Assembly (NCBI GenBank): GCA_013334545.1
Contig: JAAXXJ010000081.1
Span: 1-11,276 of the forward strand
Length of the DNA: 11,276 nucleotides
Source: Nitrospirota bacterium
Lineage (GTDB): Bacteria; Nitrospirota; UBA9217
Direction of reading: 5' to 3'
The notes below the pieces were generated by a model. It was not told the DNA's origin. It saw only the letters and a program-made list of their open reading frames with translations, and made no database searches. The position numbers and the translations under genes were made by a program. Positions within the stretch are counted from its first letter, which is position 1. Each line of letters begins with the position of its first letter. Of the stretch, positions 1 through 6,453 are shown in pieces.

Positions 1-40
1 GGCGGCGGCTGCGCCTGCGGGTAGAGCGAAGGGTTTTCAC

Positions 41-171
41 CGCAGAGGACGCAGAGGAAAAGCGTTACCACGAATGTAACGAATAAAATACGAATGACAC
101 GATGGAAAAGCGGAACCTGTTGTTATTAAAGAAGACCACATGTGAAATTCGTCCATTCGTGACATTCGTGT
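41..171. repeat. Intergenic tandem and inverted repeats upstream of hemB
   Basis: A 9-nt unit, CGCAGAGGA, occurs twice in tandem (41-49, 50-58). Beyond it lies a 16-nt inverted repeat: CACGAATGTAACGAAT at 69-84 and ATTCGTGACATTCGTG at 156-171, with one mismatch and about 71 nt between the arms. Each arm is followed or preceded by further CGAAT/ATTCG copies, so the DNA could fold into a long imperfect hairpin. No convincing gene occupies 1-238. The composition resembles the small dispersed intergenic repeats common in environmental bacterial genomes; that class assignment is an inference. No transposase or terminal direct repeat is visible. Confidence 0.55.
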
Positions 172-226
172 TCCGTTTCCTCTCGTTTGTTCATTTGCCT
201 TCACATTCCGGGCGTTCCATCCTTTG

Positions 227-239
227 TGAGGTGACCTCA
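227..239 (+). promoter_or_regulatory. Palindrome over the hemB ribosome binding site
   Basis: TGAGGTGACCTCA is a perfect 13-nt dyad around G233. It holds the Shine-Dalgarno sequence (GAGGTG, 228-233) and ends on the A of the hemB ATG. As RNA it can form a 5-bp stem (UGAGG/CCUCA) with a 3-nt loop that hides the Shine-Dalgarno sequence; as DNA it could be a small operator. The palindrome is seen directly. Any regulatory role is inference. Confidence 0.4.
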
Positions 240-1213
240 TGTATTTTCCCCAGTATCGTCCCCGCAGGCTGCGGGCCAACGAGACCATCCGGCGCATGGT
301 GCGTGAGACCGCACTCTTGCCCGACAACTTCATCTATCCCCTGTTCGTGACCCACGGCAAGGGCATGAAGAAAGAGATCGGCTCAATGCCGGGCAACTAC
401 CAGCAGTCCATCGACAATCTCGTGAAGGACTGCGAAGAGGTGCACGGACTTGGCATCCCTGCCGTGATCCTGTTCGGCATCCCGGAGAAGAAGGACGAAC
501 TGGGGACCGAGGCGTACTCGGACGAAGGGATCGTCCAGCACGCGATCAAGGCGATCAAGAACAGGTTGCCCGAACTTATGGTGATCACCGACGTCTGCAT
601 GTGCGAGTACACCAGCCACGGACATTGCGGTGTCATCAGGAACGGTGTCGTGCAGAACGACGCGACGCTGGAGCTGCTCGCGAAGGAAGCGCTCTCCCAT
701 GCGAAGGCCGGCGCGGACATGGTCGCTCCGTCGGACATGATGGACGGCCGCGTTGCGGCCATCCGCGACATTCTGGACAATGAGGGGTACGAGAACATCC
801 CCATCATGTCCTATGCAGCGAAATACGCGTCCGGTTTCTACGGACCGTTCCGCGAGGCAGCGGAATCAACACCCCAGTTCGGAGACCGGCGTTCCTATCA
901 GATGGACCCTCCGAACAGCCGCGAGGCGCTGCGCGAGGTGGAGCTCGACATCGAGGAAGGCGCTGACATCGTCATGGTAAAACCCGCCCTGTCGTATCTG
1001 GACATCATTTCTCAGATCAAGCAGGAGTTCACTATGCCGGTGGCGGCATACAACGTGAGCGGCGAATTCTCCATGGTCAAGGCCGCGGCCAAGCTCGGCT
1101 GGATCGACGGCGACCGGGTCATGATGGAGGTCCTTACGTCCATCAAACGCGCCGGCGCGGACATGATCCTGACCTATCATGCCAAGGAAGCGGCGGCGCT
1201 CCTGAATCGGTAA
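239..1213 (+). CDS. hemB: Delta-aminolevulinic acid dehydratase (porphobilinogen synthase)
   Basis: This cytoplasmic enzyme condenses two 5-aminolevulinate molecules into porphobilinogen, the first common step of tetrapyrrole synthesis for heme, siroheme and cobamides. The 324 residues match the usual family length. The zinc-site cysteines are all present at C120, C122 and C130 (DVCMCEYTSHGHC), so this is the Zn-dependent rather than the Mg-only type. The two active-site lysines are K195 (YAAKYAS) and K248 (MVKPAL), the latter forming the Schiff base. The start at 239 gives the expected N-terminus (YFPQYRPRRLRANETIRRMV) and has GAGGTG 5 nt upstream. The gene is isolated: about 260 nt separate it from the cytochrome gene downstream. 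Demand for heme by the 13-site cytochrome next door fits the location, but co-regulation is not shown. Confidence 0.97.
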   Translation: MYFPQYRPRRLRANETIRRMVRETALLPDNFIYPLFVTHGKGMKKEIGSMPGNYQQSIDNLVKDCEEVHGLGIPAVILFGIPEKKDELGTEAYSDEGIVQHAIKAIKNRLPELMVITDVCMCEYTSHGHCGVIRNGVVQNDATLELLAKEALSHAKAGADMVAPSDMMDGRVAAIRDILDNEGYENIPIMSYAAKYASGFYGPFREAAESTPQFGDRRSYQMDPPNSREALREVELDIEEGADIVMVKPALSYLDIISQIKQEFTMPVAAYNVSGEFSMVKAAAKLGWIDGDRVMMEVLTSIKRAGADMILTYHAKEAAALLNR

Positions 1214-1473
1214 TCACTGACTGCGCAATCTTTCATCCTTCCTTGTTTTTTCAGCATTATTCTGCAAAATAATTTCTAATAAGAAAATATAGTGCGCTCT
1301 ACGAATTTCTTCCAATTGATTTCCACCGAAAATCGGCTATCCTTGCCACAAACAACGATCGGATCAGTCAATCCTGCATATGCAGATGACCGTTCTATGG
1401 TCGTGTTCCTCGTGGCTGTTTCACTGAAGGCCGCACGGCTCTCAGACTCTCATAGATAAGGAGGTAGTGAAGC
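1214..1473. other. Intergenic region between hemB and the cytochrome operon
   Basis: No gene is seen. The first third is AT-rich and holds weak dyads: ATTATT/AATAAT (1256-1261 with 1268-1273) and TTTCT/AGAAA (1273-1277 with 1282-1286). CCGA/TCGG (1326-1329 with 1333-1336) follows. The most regular element is CTGCATATGCAG, a perfect 12-bp palindrome at 1374-1385, about 90 nt before the cytochrome start and a candidate operator. A -10-like TATAGT lies at 1288-1293 but lacks a matching -35 box. There is no classical terminator behind hemB. The promoter of the cytochrome operon is probably here but I cannot place it. Confidence 0.5.
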
Positions 1474-1950
1474 ATGTTCAGATGTCACGGCGGACAGTCT
1501 GTCGGAAAGGGAACCTACTGGGATCTGTCCAACGGCGAGAGGATCGATGCTCACCGGACCATGGCGCTGCCGGGCGGCGAAGATAGACATTATATGAAGC
1601 TCCCGGTCGCTGGCGTGTTCCTCGCGGGGCCGCTCGCAGGCCTGCTGTTCACCTGCGTCATCCTGTTCCTGCTCGTCACCCTGTTGTTCCTACCCCGCAC
1701 CATGCACGCTTCCGAGGCCGTCATCTCGGAAGAGGCCAAGACCTGCCTGGGCTGCCATGCGACGCCCGGCATGTCAACGACCTTCCGGTACAAGAGCACG
1801 CTCTCGGTACACGTAAATGAGAGCCACTTCCAGAACACCGTCCATGGTTTCCTTGCCTGTACGGGCTGCCACAGCGATGTTTCCCTGGACACGCACCCCG
1901 CCTCGCAGTACGCGAGCAAACGGGAATTCGCGCTCCATGTTGCTGAAGCG

Positions 1951-1953
1951 TGA
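1951..1953 (+). other. In-frame TGA at the first Cys of a CXXCH heme motif
   Basis: The frame reads A-E-A-[TGA]-E-S-C-H at residues 157-164, so TGA occupies the position of the first heme-binding Cys (normally TGC or TGT). The same frame continues open for 120 codons beyond it and carries CSDCH, CLTCH and CTACH. Selenocysteine in place of Cys, a TGC-to-TGA nonsense mutation, or a sequence error would all produce this. A small stem GCCG/CGGC (1966-1969 with 1982-1985, 12-nt loop) begins 13 nt after the TGA and places its loop 17 nt downstream, a distance compatible with a bacterial SECIS. The stem is short and the loop is not a clear match. Confidence 0.8.
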
Positions 1954-2313
1954 GAGTCATGCCATGCCGATGAACAGCTGACGGCCAACCCGATCCATCA
2001 GAAGGCCATCACGAAAGCGAACGCACCGCCCTGTTCAGATTGCCATGGTTCCCATTCCATCAGAAAAGTCCCCACTCAGAAAGAAAAGCTCACTACCACT
2101 CAGTACTGCCTCACCTGCCACAAACAGCAACTCAGCCTCTCCATCAATGGAGAAATGCTCTCACTCGCCATCAACGAAGCGAGCCTCCGTCACTCGGTCC
2201 ACAAAGGACACGGTTGTACCGCCTGTCACATCCATTTTTCGAAACAGGACCATCCGAACCGCCAGTTCATCAGTATTCGTGAAGTAACGATCGCCGGCGC
2301 GGAAGCCTGCAGA

Positions 2314-2316
2314 TGA
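2314..2316 (+). other. In-frame TGA inside a second heme motif
   Basis: The frame reads E-A-C-R-[TGA]-C-H at residues 277-283. Both heme Cys codons and the His are intact, and the TGA sits at the second X position. One substitution away are TGG (Trp), CGA (Arg), AGA (Arg), GGA (Gly) and TGC (Cys). The frame stays open afterwards through CSDCH, CKKCH, CSSCH, CLGCH and CTVCH. The nearest stems (CTGG/CCAG, 2323-2326 with 2337-2340, and GCGG/CCGC, 2332-2335 with 2343-2346) are weak or badly spaced for a SECIS. Selenocysteine is therefore less supported here than at 1951. Confidence 0.8.
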
Positions 2317-2800
2317 TGCCATCTGGACAAGGCGGCCCAGCACCGCGGGAGCATCCATTTCGACCTGCTCACCAAGGGCAACCGCAATGCCCCTGTATGT
2401 TCCGATTGCCATGGCAGCCATGCCGTGGGCCCCAAGGCCCTGGCGCAGACCACGCAAGGGGTGCCGTGCAAGAAGTGCCACAGCGAGATCTTTGTGGCAT
2501 ACCAGGGCAGCGTGCATGGCAAGGCAAGGATAAAGGAAGGCGCCGGTGCTCCGATCTGCTCCTCCTGTCATTTTGCCCATGACGTGAAGGCCGCACAAGC
2601 GTCCCGATCGCTGAAAGGTGTCTGCCTTGGATGTCACTCAAAGGTCCTTGCAGCGCAGAAGGAGTGGCTCCCTAATGCCGACGCGCATTTTGACTCGGTG
2701 TCCTGCACCGTGTGCCATGTATCCGGTGAGTACAAACGCAGCATCTACCTGCGTCTCACCGATGGCACTTCGGGAGATATGATATCCGATTCTGCCATGC

Positions 2801-2838
2801 GGGGGGCCATGGAACGTCCACTTCCCGGAATACCCGTC
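2801..2838 (+). other. Reading-frame change within the cytochrome gene
   Basis: Frame 1 gives good cytochrome sequence up to about DGTSGDMISDSAMRGAMERP. Frame 3 gives it again from NTRLDPEQLWKSYWELN onward. The switch equals loss of one nucleotide (or a -1 shift) somewhere in 2801-2838, which contains a run of six G (2801-2806) and a CCC run at 2824-2826. Left uncorrected, frame 1 stops at 2875-2877. No canonical X-XXY-YYZ slippery heptamer fits the incoming frame, so a mutation or a homopolymer sequence error is simpler than programmed frameshifting. Confidence 0.75.
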
Positions 2839-3280
2839 TTGATCCCGAGCAGCTCTGGAAGAGCTACTGGGAACTGAACGCCCGAGAACAGAAGGTGAAG
2901 ATGTCCGGCACCGTGGGCCTCAACGACAGCCATGACGCACATTATCTGGTCCCGAAGGGCAGCGCGGTACGCCAGTGCGAATGGTGCCATACGGCCAATG
3001 CCGAGTTCTTCTCATCCATCTCGCTGGCGGTCAAGGGTGTCGACGGCAGGGAAACGTTCTACAACGTGGACTCGGCAGCGCTCGGATCGATGTTCGTCAT
3101 GCTGCCCTTGAACCAGTTCTATGCCATCGGCAGCATGCGGCAGCAGGTCTTCGATGTCGTGGGAGCACTCATGATCATGGGAGGCCTTGCCGTGCCGGTG
3201 CTCCACGGGGGCATCAGGATTCTGACCGCCCGAGCCCGTAGAGCGAGACAGCAGGCCGGTCCGGGAAAGGGGGCAAGGCC

Positions 3281-3910
3281 ATGAACCAGATATATCTTCA
3301 CGCGCTGCCGGTACGGATCTGGCACTGGATCAACGCCGGCAGTTTCCTAGCCCTGATCGCGACCGGGATACAGATCCGGTACCGGGATGCCATTCATCTG
3401 ACGCCGTTCAAGACGGCCGTCGACGTGCATAACTTCTTCGGCTTCGCGCTGATCCTGAACTTCTGCCTGTGGGCGGTGTACTACCTGCTCTCGGGGAAGC
3501 TCAAGGTCTACCTACCGGATCCCAACCTTAAAAACTTCATCCATGGCAGCATCCGCCAGGCGCGATACTATGCCTACGGGATATTCGTCGGGGAGCAGAA
3601 CCCCCACCATGCAACACCGGACAGCAAGTTCAATCCCATGCAGCAGGTCGCATACTTCAACATCATGCTCCTGTTCATGCCGATGCAGATCGCTACGGGA
3701 TTGATGTTGTGGGACATCAAGCTGTTCAGCGGCGGCATAGCCTTTGCCGGCGGTCTCAAGGTGGTGGACATGGTCCATTTGTTCCTGTCCATCTTCTTCA
3801 CGGCCTTCCTGTTCGTGCACATCTACCTGGCGACCCTCGGCCATACACCCTGGACGCACATCAAGGCGATGTTCACGGGCTATGAGGATGAGCCGGAAAG
3901 AGCTCATTAA
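3281..3910 (+). CDS. Cytochrome b (thiosulfate reductase/formate dehydrogenase gamma-like) membrane subunit
   Basis: This is a 209-residue integral membrane protein with four predicted helices (about 14-34, 46-70, 124-146, 164-186). The layout matches the di-heme cytochrome b family of PhsC, FdnI and HydC. Candidate axial histidines are H15 (RIWHW), H50 (DVHNFFGF), H166 (MVHLFLS) and H180 (LFVHIYL), two each in the first/second and the last helix. The likely role is quinone oxidation or reduction and electron exchange with the periplasmic multiheme cytochrome. Its ATG overlaps the last codon and TGA of that gene (ATGA), so the two are translationally coupled. This gene is fully intact, unlike its partner. 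A terminator follows 19 nt later, ending a two-gene unit. Family membership is firm; which donor or acceptor it serves cannot be read from the sequence. Confidence 0.88.
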   Translation: MNQIYLHALPVRIWHWINAGSFLALIATGIQIRYRDAIHLTPFKTAVDVHNFFGFALILNFCLWAVYYLLSGKLKVYLPDPNLKNFIHGSIRQARYYAYGIFVGEQNPHHATPDSKFNPMQQVAYFNIMLLFMPMQIATGLMLWDIKLFSGGIAFAGGLKVVDMVHLFLSIFFTAFLFVHIYLATLGHTPWTHIKAMFTGYEDEPERAH

Positions 3911-3928
3911 CGGTGTTTCCCTTCGTGA

Positions 3929-3962
3929 GGGGAGGAGCGGGCCACCGCTCCTCCCCTTTTTT
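3929..3962 (+). terminator. Rho-independent terminator after the cytochrome b gene
   Basis: A perfect 12-bp GC-rich stem (3929-3940 with 3945-3956) carries a 4-nt loop GCCA and is followed by six T (3957-3962). It begins 18 nt after the cytochrome b stop and closes the cytochrome operon. Confidence 0.95.
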
Positions 3963-4029
3963 GCATCAGCGGTCTGATAATTTTCCTGCTTCCCCCGATA
4001 CGTCTTTTTCTCCTGCCAAGACAAGCCGC

Positions 4030-4059
4030 TTGCCACAAGTATGATTCCTATGCTAATCT
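4030..4059 (+). promoter_or_regulatory. Possible sigma-70 promoter for the four-gene envelope cassette
   Basis: TTGCCA (4030-4035) is a fair -35 box. TAATCT (4054-4059), preceded by TG one base upstream (extended -10 style), lies 18 nt later. Position supports it: it falls between the terminator at 3962 and the first cassette gene at 4100. The -10 match is weak. Confidence 0.35.
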
Positions 4060-4099
4060 ATCATCAATACACCGTCTTACTGGAAGGAGCGTGGGAACT

Positions 4100-4381
4100 A
4101 TGGCGGAAAACAATATCATGCAGGAGATCGAAGAGCTGCGGAAGCAGCTGCAGTCGCTTTCAGCGGCCCGAGTGCCGGCTGCACCGCAGGAGCAACCGCT
4201 GCAGGAGCCGGCCGCCGAGGCTGGGGGCGAGGCCGGGGCCTGGCTCCGGGACATCATCAAACAGGCCGAGGAACTGATCGGCGGTCTGGACCTGCACTTC
4301 AAGGATGTCCCGGCGAAGACGGCGCTCGTGATCTTTGCGCTCGGCGTGCTGACCGGCAGACTCCTGAGCAGGAGGGGGTAA
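4100..4381 (+). CDS. Small membrane-anchored protein, YqjD/ElaB (DUF883)-like
   Basis: The 93 residues comprise a charged coiled-coil-like N-terminus (IMQEIEELRKQLQSL, about 6-20), a Pro/Ala/Glu-rich linker (24-46), an amphipathic stretch (47-68) and one C-terminal membrane span (72-88, PAKTALVIFALGVLTGRLLS) ending RRG. This is the layout of the YqjD/ElaB/DUF883 family: tail-anchored inner-membrane proteins, some of which bind ribosomes in stationary phase. The match is by architecture, since no diagnostic catalytic motif exists. ATG 4100 is preferred over the in-frame GTG at 4091 because AAGGAG (4084-4089) is 10 nt from the ATG and only 1 nt from the GTG. It is the first gene of a tight cassette; the next start lies 4 nt after its stop and is served by GGAGGGGG. 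Confidence 0.7.
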   Translation: MAENNIMQEIEELRKQLQSLSAARVPAAPQEQPLQEPAAEAGGEAGAWLRDIIKQAEELIGGLDLHFKDVPAKTALVIFALGVLTGRLLSRRG

Positions 4382-4385
4382 GGTC

Positions 4386-4877
4386 ATGGATGAGCTCGTG
4401 GTGAAACTGCGCCTTCTGGCCAAGGCGGAACTGATCCTGCTGCGCCTCCACCTCCGCCGAACGGTCAAACAGGCGGCGTTCTATATCGTTGCCGCGCTCC
4501 TGGCAGTGCTGGCCGTGGGGATGCTGAACGTCGCGCTGTATCTGTACCTTTTGCCGATGCTCGATAGCGCGCGTGCGGCGCTCGTCGTGGCCTTGGTGGA
4601 TATCGCGCTGGCAGCCGTCGTGATCCTCGCCGCCGGCCGGCTTCACCTCGGTCCCGAGGCGGACGCAGCGAATGCGCTTCGCGAACTCACGATGAGCGAG
4701 CTGGTGTCGGATATCGAGCGCGTGAAAACCCAGATCGCTGATCTGAGCGACGACGTCAAGAAGATCCGGTCTGCAGTCACCGGGTTCATGAACCTCGGCA
4801 GCGTCGGCCTTCCCTCGGTGCTTCAATGGCTCCCGGTGCTCCTCGGGTTGTTCCGGCGGAATAAACATGATGGATAA
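4386..4877 (+). CDS. Inner-membrane protein, YqjE/holin superfamily III-like
   Basis: This 163-residue protein has a short amphipathic N-terminus (1-28), two adjacent membrane spans (about 31-56 and 64-84), a predicted helical segment with heptad character (about 98-130, LTMSELVSDIERVKTQIADLSDDVKKI) and a hydrophobic C-terminal stretch (136-156). The leading half resembles the YqjE/phage holin superfamily III group, which often accompanies YqjD-like proteins, as here. The start has GGAGGGGG 7 nt upstream. Its stop overlaps the start of the next gene by 11 nt, so expression is coupled. No lysis gene is near, so a phage holin role is unlikely; an envelope-stress or membrane scaffold role is an inference from the pairing. 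Confidence 0.65.
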   Translation: MDELVVKLRLLAKAELILLRLHLRRTVKQAAFYIVAALLAVLAVGMLNVALYLYLLPMLDSARAALVVALVDIALAAVVILAAGRLHLGPEADAANALRELTMSELVSDIERVKTQIADLSDDVKKIRSAVTGFMNLGSVGLPSVLQWLPVLLGLFRRNKHDG

Positions 4878-6453
4878 CAGCATATCCCATCGTGTCGCTG
4901 ACCTCGTTCCCGGACGCAAGATCATGATCGTAACCTTGATGCAGGGAAAGCCGATCGTGCCTTCCTTCTGCCTGATCGCGGCGCTCCTTCTGGGAACGTC
5001 AGGGGCCCGGGCTGCGGAGCAGCTGCCGGAGGCCGCGGCCACGGAAGAACGAATGACCGTTGAAGATGTGATCCCGCTGACCATGGGAAACCTGCGCGGT
5101 CATAAGATGCTCTACAACGAGGGCTGGCTCATCGTGACCTCGAGCCGGAAGGCGCTGGATTTCGCAAAGGAGCATTCCCTCACCCGTTCGCGTGATGCCT
5201 TGGCAGAAGCTGCTGCCAGCGCTGCAGGACGCGGCAAGGACTATACGACCAACATCGCGTCGGACGTGAAGGGGGCCGTGGAAGGCGGCAAGCGCGTCGT
5301 GTCCACCGGAACTGAACTGACGGGAGACATCCTCAAGGCGACGCACCGCGCGGGCAAGGCGGAGCTCACTTACGCGTCCGAGACCTTCCATAAGGCAGGG
5401 GAATCGTTCATCCAGGGCAACCTGTCGCTGGGGAAAAGGACCGCCGAGGACCGGAAGGAGCTGGCTGCGCTGCCGGGGAACTACTTTTCGAACCTGAAGG
5501 ACGACTTCAGCAACATCTGGGAACTCACGAGCACGGCGAACGAGAAGTTCGCGGGGAAGATCGAGATTGGCTGGGACAAGGCCTTCGAGAAGGCTGCTGC
5601 CGAGTTCAAGAAGGAGTACGAGCGGTCGGGAGAGTCGCAGAACACACTCACCGCGCTCGGCCCGATCCTATCCGGCTACCTCAAGTCCCTCTACCACGGC
5701 ATCGTAGCTCCATCGTCCAAGACCATCGTCAAGACCGGGGCATCGGCGGTGACATACTCGGGAGCCTACGGCATATTCCTTCCCGTGGCGAGCGCGTCCA
5801 TCGTGGCAGGCAGGACCGTCCAGTCCGTCGGGCTGACGTTCTACTATACCGGCAAGACTGCGATCAAGATCGTTTCCCCTACGGTCGAGAGCGGGCTCCT
5901 GGCCTGCATGTCGGTCCTGTCGCTGTCCGCCGTGCCGGTCACCTACGCCGCCGGCGGGACCCTCGGTGCGGTGAACCAGGTCGCATTCACCGCCACAGGG
6001 CCAGTAGTGGGGACCGCGCAAGGGGCTGCGACCACATCTATCGACACAGCAACCTATGTAGGCCTGGTGACCTATGACGGGGTGAAGGGCGTGACCAAGG
6101 TGGTGATCAATCAGGCGTCGAGCGGCGTCGTGCTGGGCTATAATGCCCTGACCGCCATCCCCACCCATCTGCTGTTGGGCGTCGAGGATGCAGCGGTCTT
6201 TCTTGCCTGGGACGGTCCGCGGCTTGTCATCGCGGCCGCAAACGGAAAGCTCAAGACCGGCGCGGACGCAGGTCCCTCGGGGCCGACCCTCGGGGATCTG
6301 CCGGTCGGAACTGCAGTGGACCTGAAAAGGCTCGAACAGGCCCAAGGGATCAAGACCGAGGTCATTTCCACGGACCCGGCGGTGATCCGCAGTGTTCTGG
6401 AGCGGTTGCCCGAGGACCTTCGAACCGAGGGAGGGGATCGTGCGAGAAAGTAG
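4867..6453 (+). CDS. Secreted or periplasmic repeat protein of unknown function, paralog of the downstream lipoprotein
   Basis: I do not recognise a named family for these 528 residues. A Sec-type signal peptide is visible (hydrophobic core 32-44, likely cleavage after GARA at 49). Residues 65-190 are charged, Ala/Gly-rich and helical, with loose 11-residue periodicity (DVKGAVEGGKR, VVSTGTELTGD, ILKATHRAGKA). Residues 270-450 are glycine/alanine/valine-rich and hydrophobic, with repeated T-G-x-A segments. The C-terminus (about 440-510) carries DGPRLVIAAANGKL and DLPVGTAVDLKRLEQ, matched by EGPRWVLYAVKGNL and DLPPGAILDLKKMQE in the next gene, so the two are tandem paralogs. The start is uncertain: 4867 overlaps the upstream gene and has no strong ribosome site, while in-frame ATGs at 4924 and 4939 give more typical signal peptides (30 and 25 residues). 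The hydrophobic half may associate with membrane; an enzymatic role is not suggested. Confidence 0.75.
   Translation: MMDNSISHRVADLVPGRKIMIVTLMQGKPIVPSFCLIAALLLGTSGARAAEQLPEAAATEERMTVEDVIPLTMGNLRGHKMLYNEGWLIVTSSRKALDFAKEHSLTRSRDALAEAAASAAGRGKDYTTNIASDVKGAVEGGKRVVSTGTELTGDILKATHRAGKAELTYASETFHKAGESFIQGNLSLGKRTAEDRKELAALPGNYFSNLKDDFSNIWELTSTANEKFAGKIEIGWDKAFEKAAAEFKKEYERSGESQNTLTALGPILSGYLKSLYHGIVAPSSKTIVKTGASAVTYSGAYGIFLPVASASIVAGRTVQSVGLTFYYTGKTAIKIVSPTVESGLLACMSVLSLSAVPVTYAAGGTLGAVNQVAFTATGPVVGTAQGAATTSIDTATYVGLVTYDGVKGVTKVVINQASSGVVLGYNALTAIPTHLLLGVEDAAVFLAWDGPRLVIAAANGKLKTGADAGPSGPTLGDLPVGTAVDLKRLEQAQGIKTEVISTDPAVIRSVLERLPEDLRTEGGDRARK

Larger units (their letters stand above)
1474..3284 (+). 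pseudogene. Multiheme c-type cytochrome (13 heme-motif sites), frame interrupted or recoded
   Basis: Read through two TGA codons and one 1-nt shift, this encodes about 603 residues. In order: a 40-residue cytoplasmic segment (GKGTYWDLSNGERIDAHRTM...), a membrane span (about 45-74), a periplasmic domain with thirteen CXXCH-type sites, and a C-terminal span (about 535-560). Eleven sites are canonical, starting at residues 91, 129, 187, 212, 248, 309, 332, 362, 384, 411 and 502. Two contain TGA: residue 160 (xESCH) and residue 281 (CRxCH). Frame 1 runs from 1474 to about 2820 and frame 3 from about 2820 to 3284. The start is well supported by AAGGAGGT at 1458-1465. The role is likely periplasmic electron transfer to or from quinone via the b-type cytochrome whose ATG overlaps the TGA at 3282. 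By convention this is a pseudogene. The well-preserved frame, heme motifs and partner gene also allow a selenoprotein, a programmed frameshift or sequence errors. Confidence 0.85.

Noticed and set aside
1..24. Possible C-terminal tail (GGGCACG then TAG) of a gene entering from the left
   Set aside because: Seven codons with no recognisable family signal and no way to check the upstream frame.
1458..1473. Sigma-54 promoter before the cytochrome gene
   Set aside because: No GG-N10-GC pair with suitable flanks was found in 1380-1473; only the ribosome site AAGGAGGT is clear.
2040..2287. Open frames of about 80 codons in frames 2 and 3
   Set aside because: They lie within the cytochrome gene in other frames; frame 1 carries the CXXCH motifs here.
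2323..2346. SECIS element after the second TGA
   Set aside because: The CTGG/CCAG loop starts only 10 nt after the TGA, and the GCGG/CCGC stem has a C-rich loop; neither fits known bacterial elements.
1474..3284. Global reassignment of TGA to an amino acid
   Set aside because: TGA ends the lipoprotein gene (8638) and obg (11242) at positions fitting their family or layout, and all other genes use TGG for Trp.
4386..4877. Phage holin as part of a prophage or lysis cassette
   Set aside because: No endolysin, spanin or other phage gene is nearby; the pairing with a YqjD-like gene points to a chromosomal envelope role.
4299..5084. Open frame of 261 codons on the minus strand
   Set aside because: It crosses three coupled plus-strand genes and shows no domain signal.
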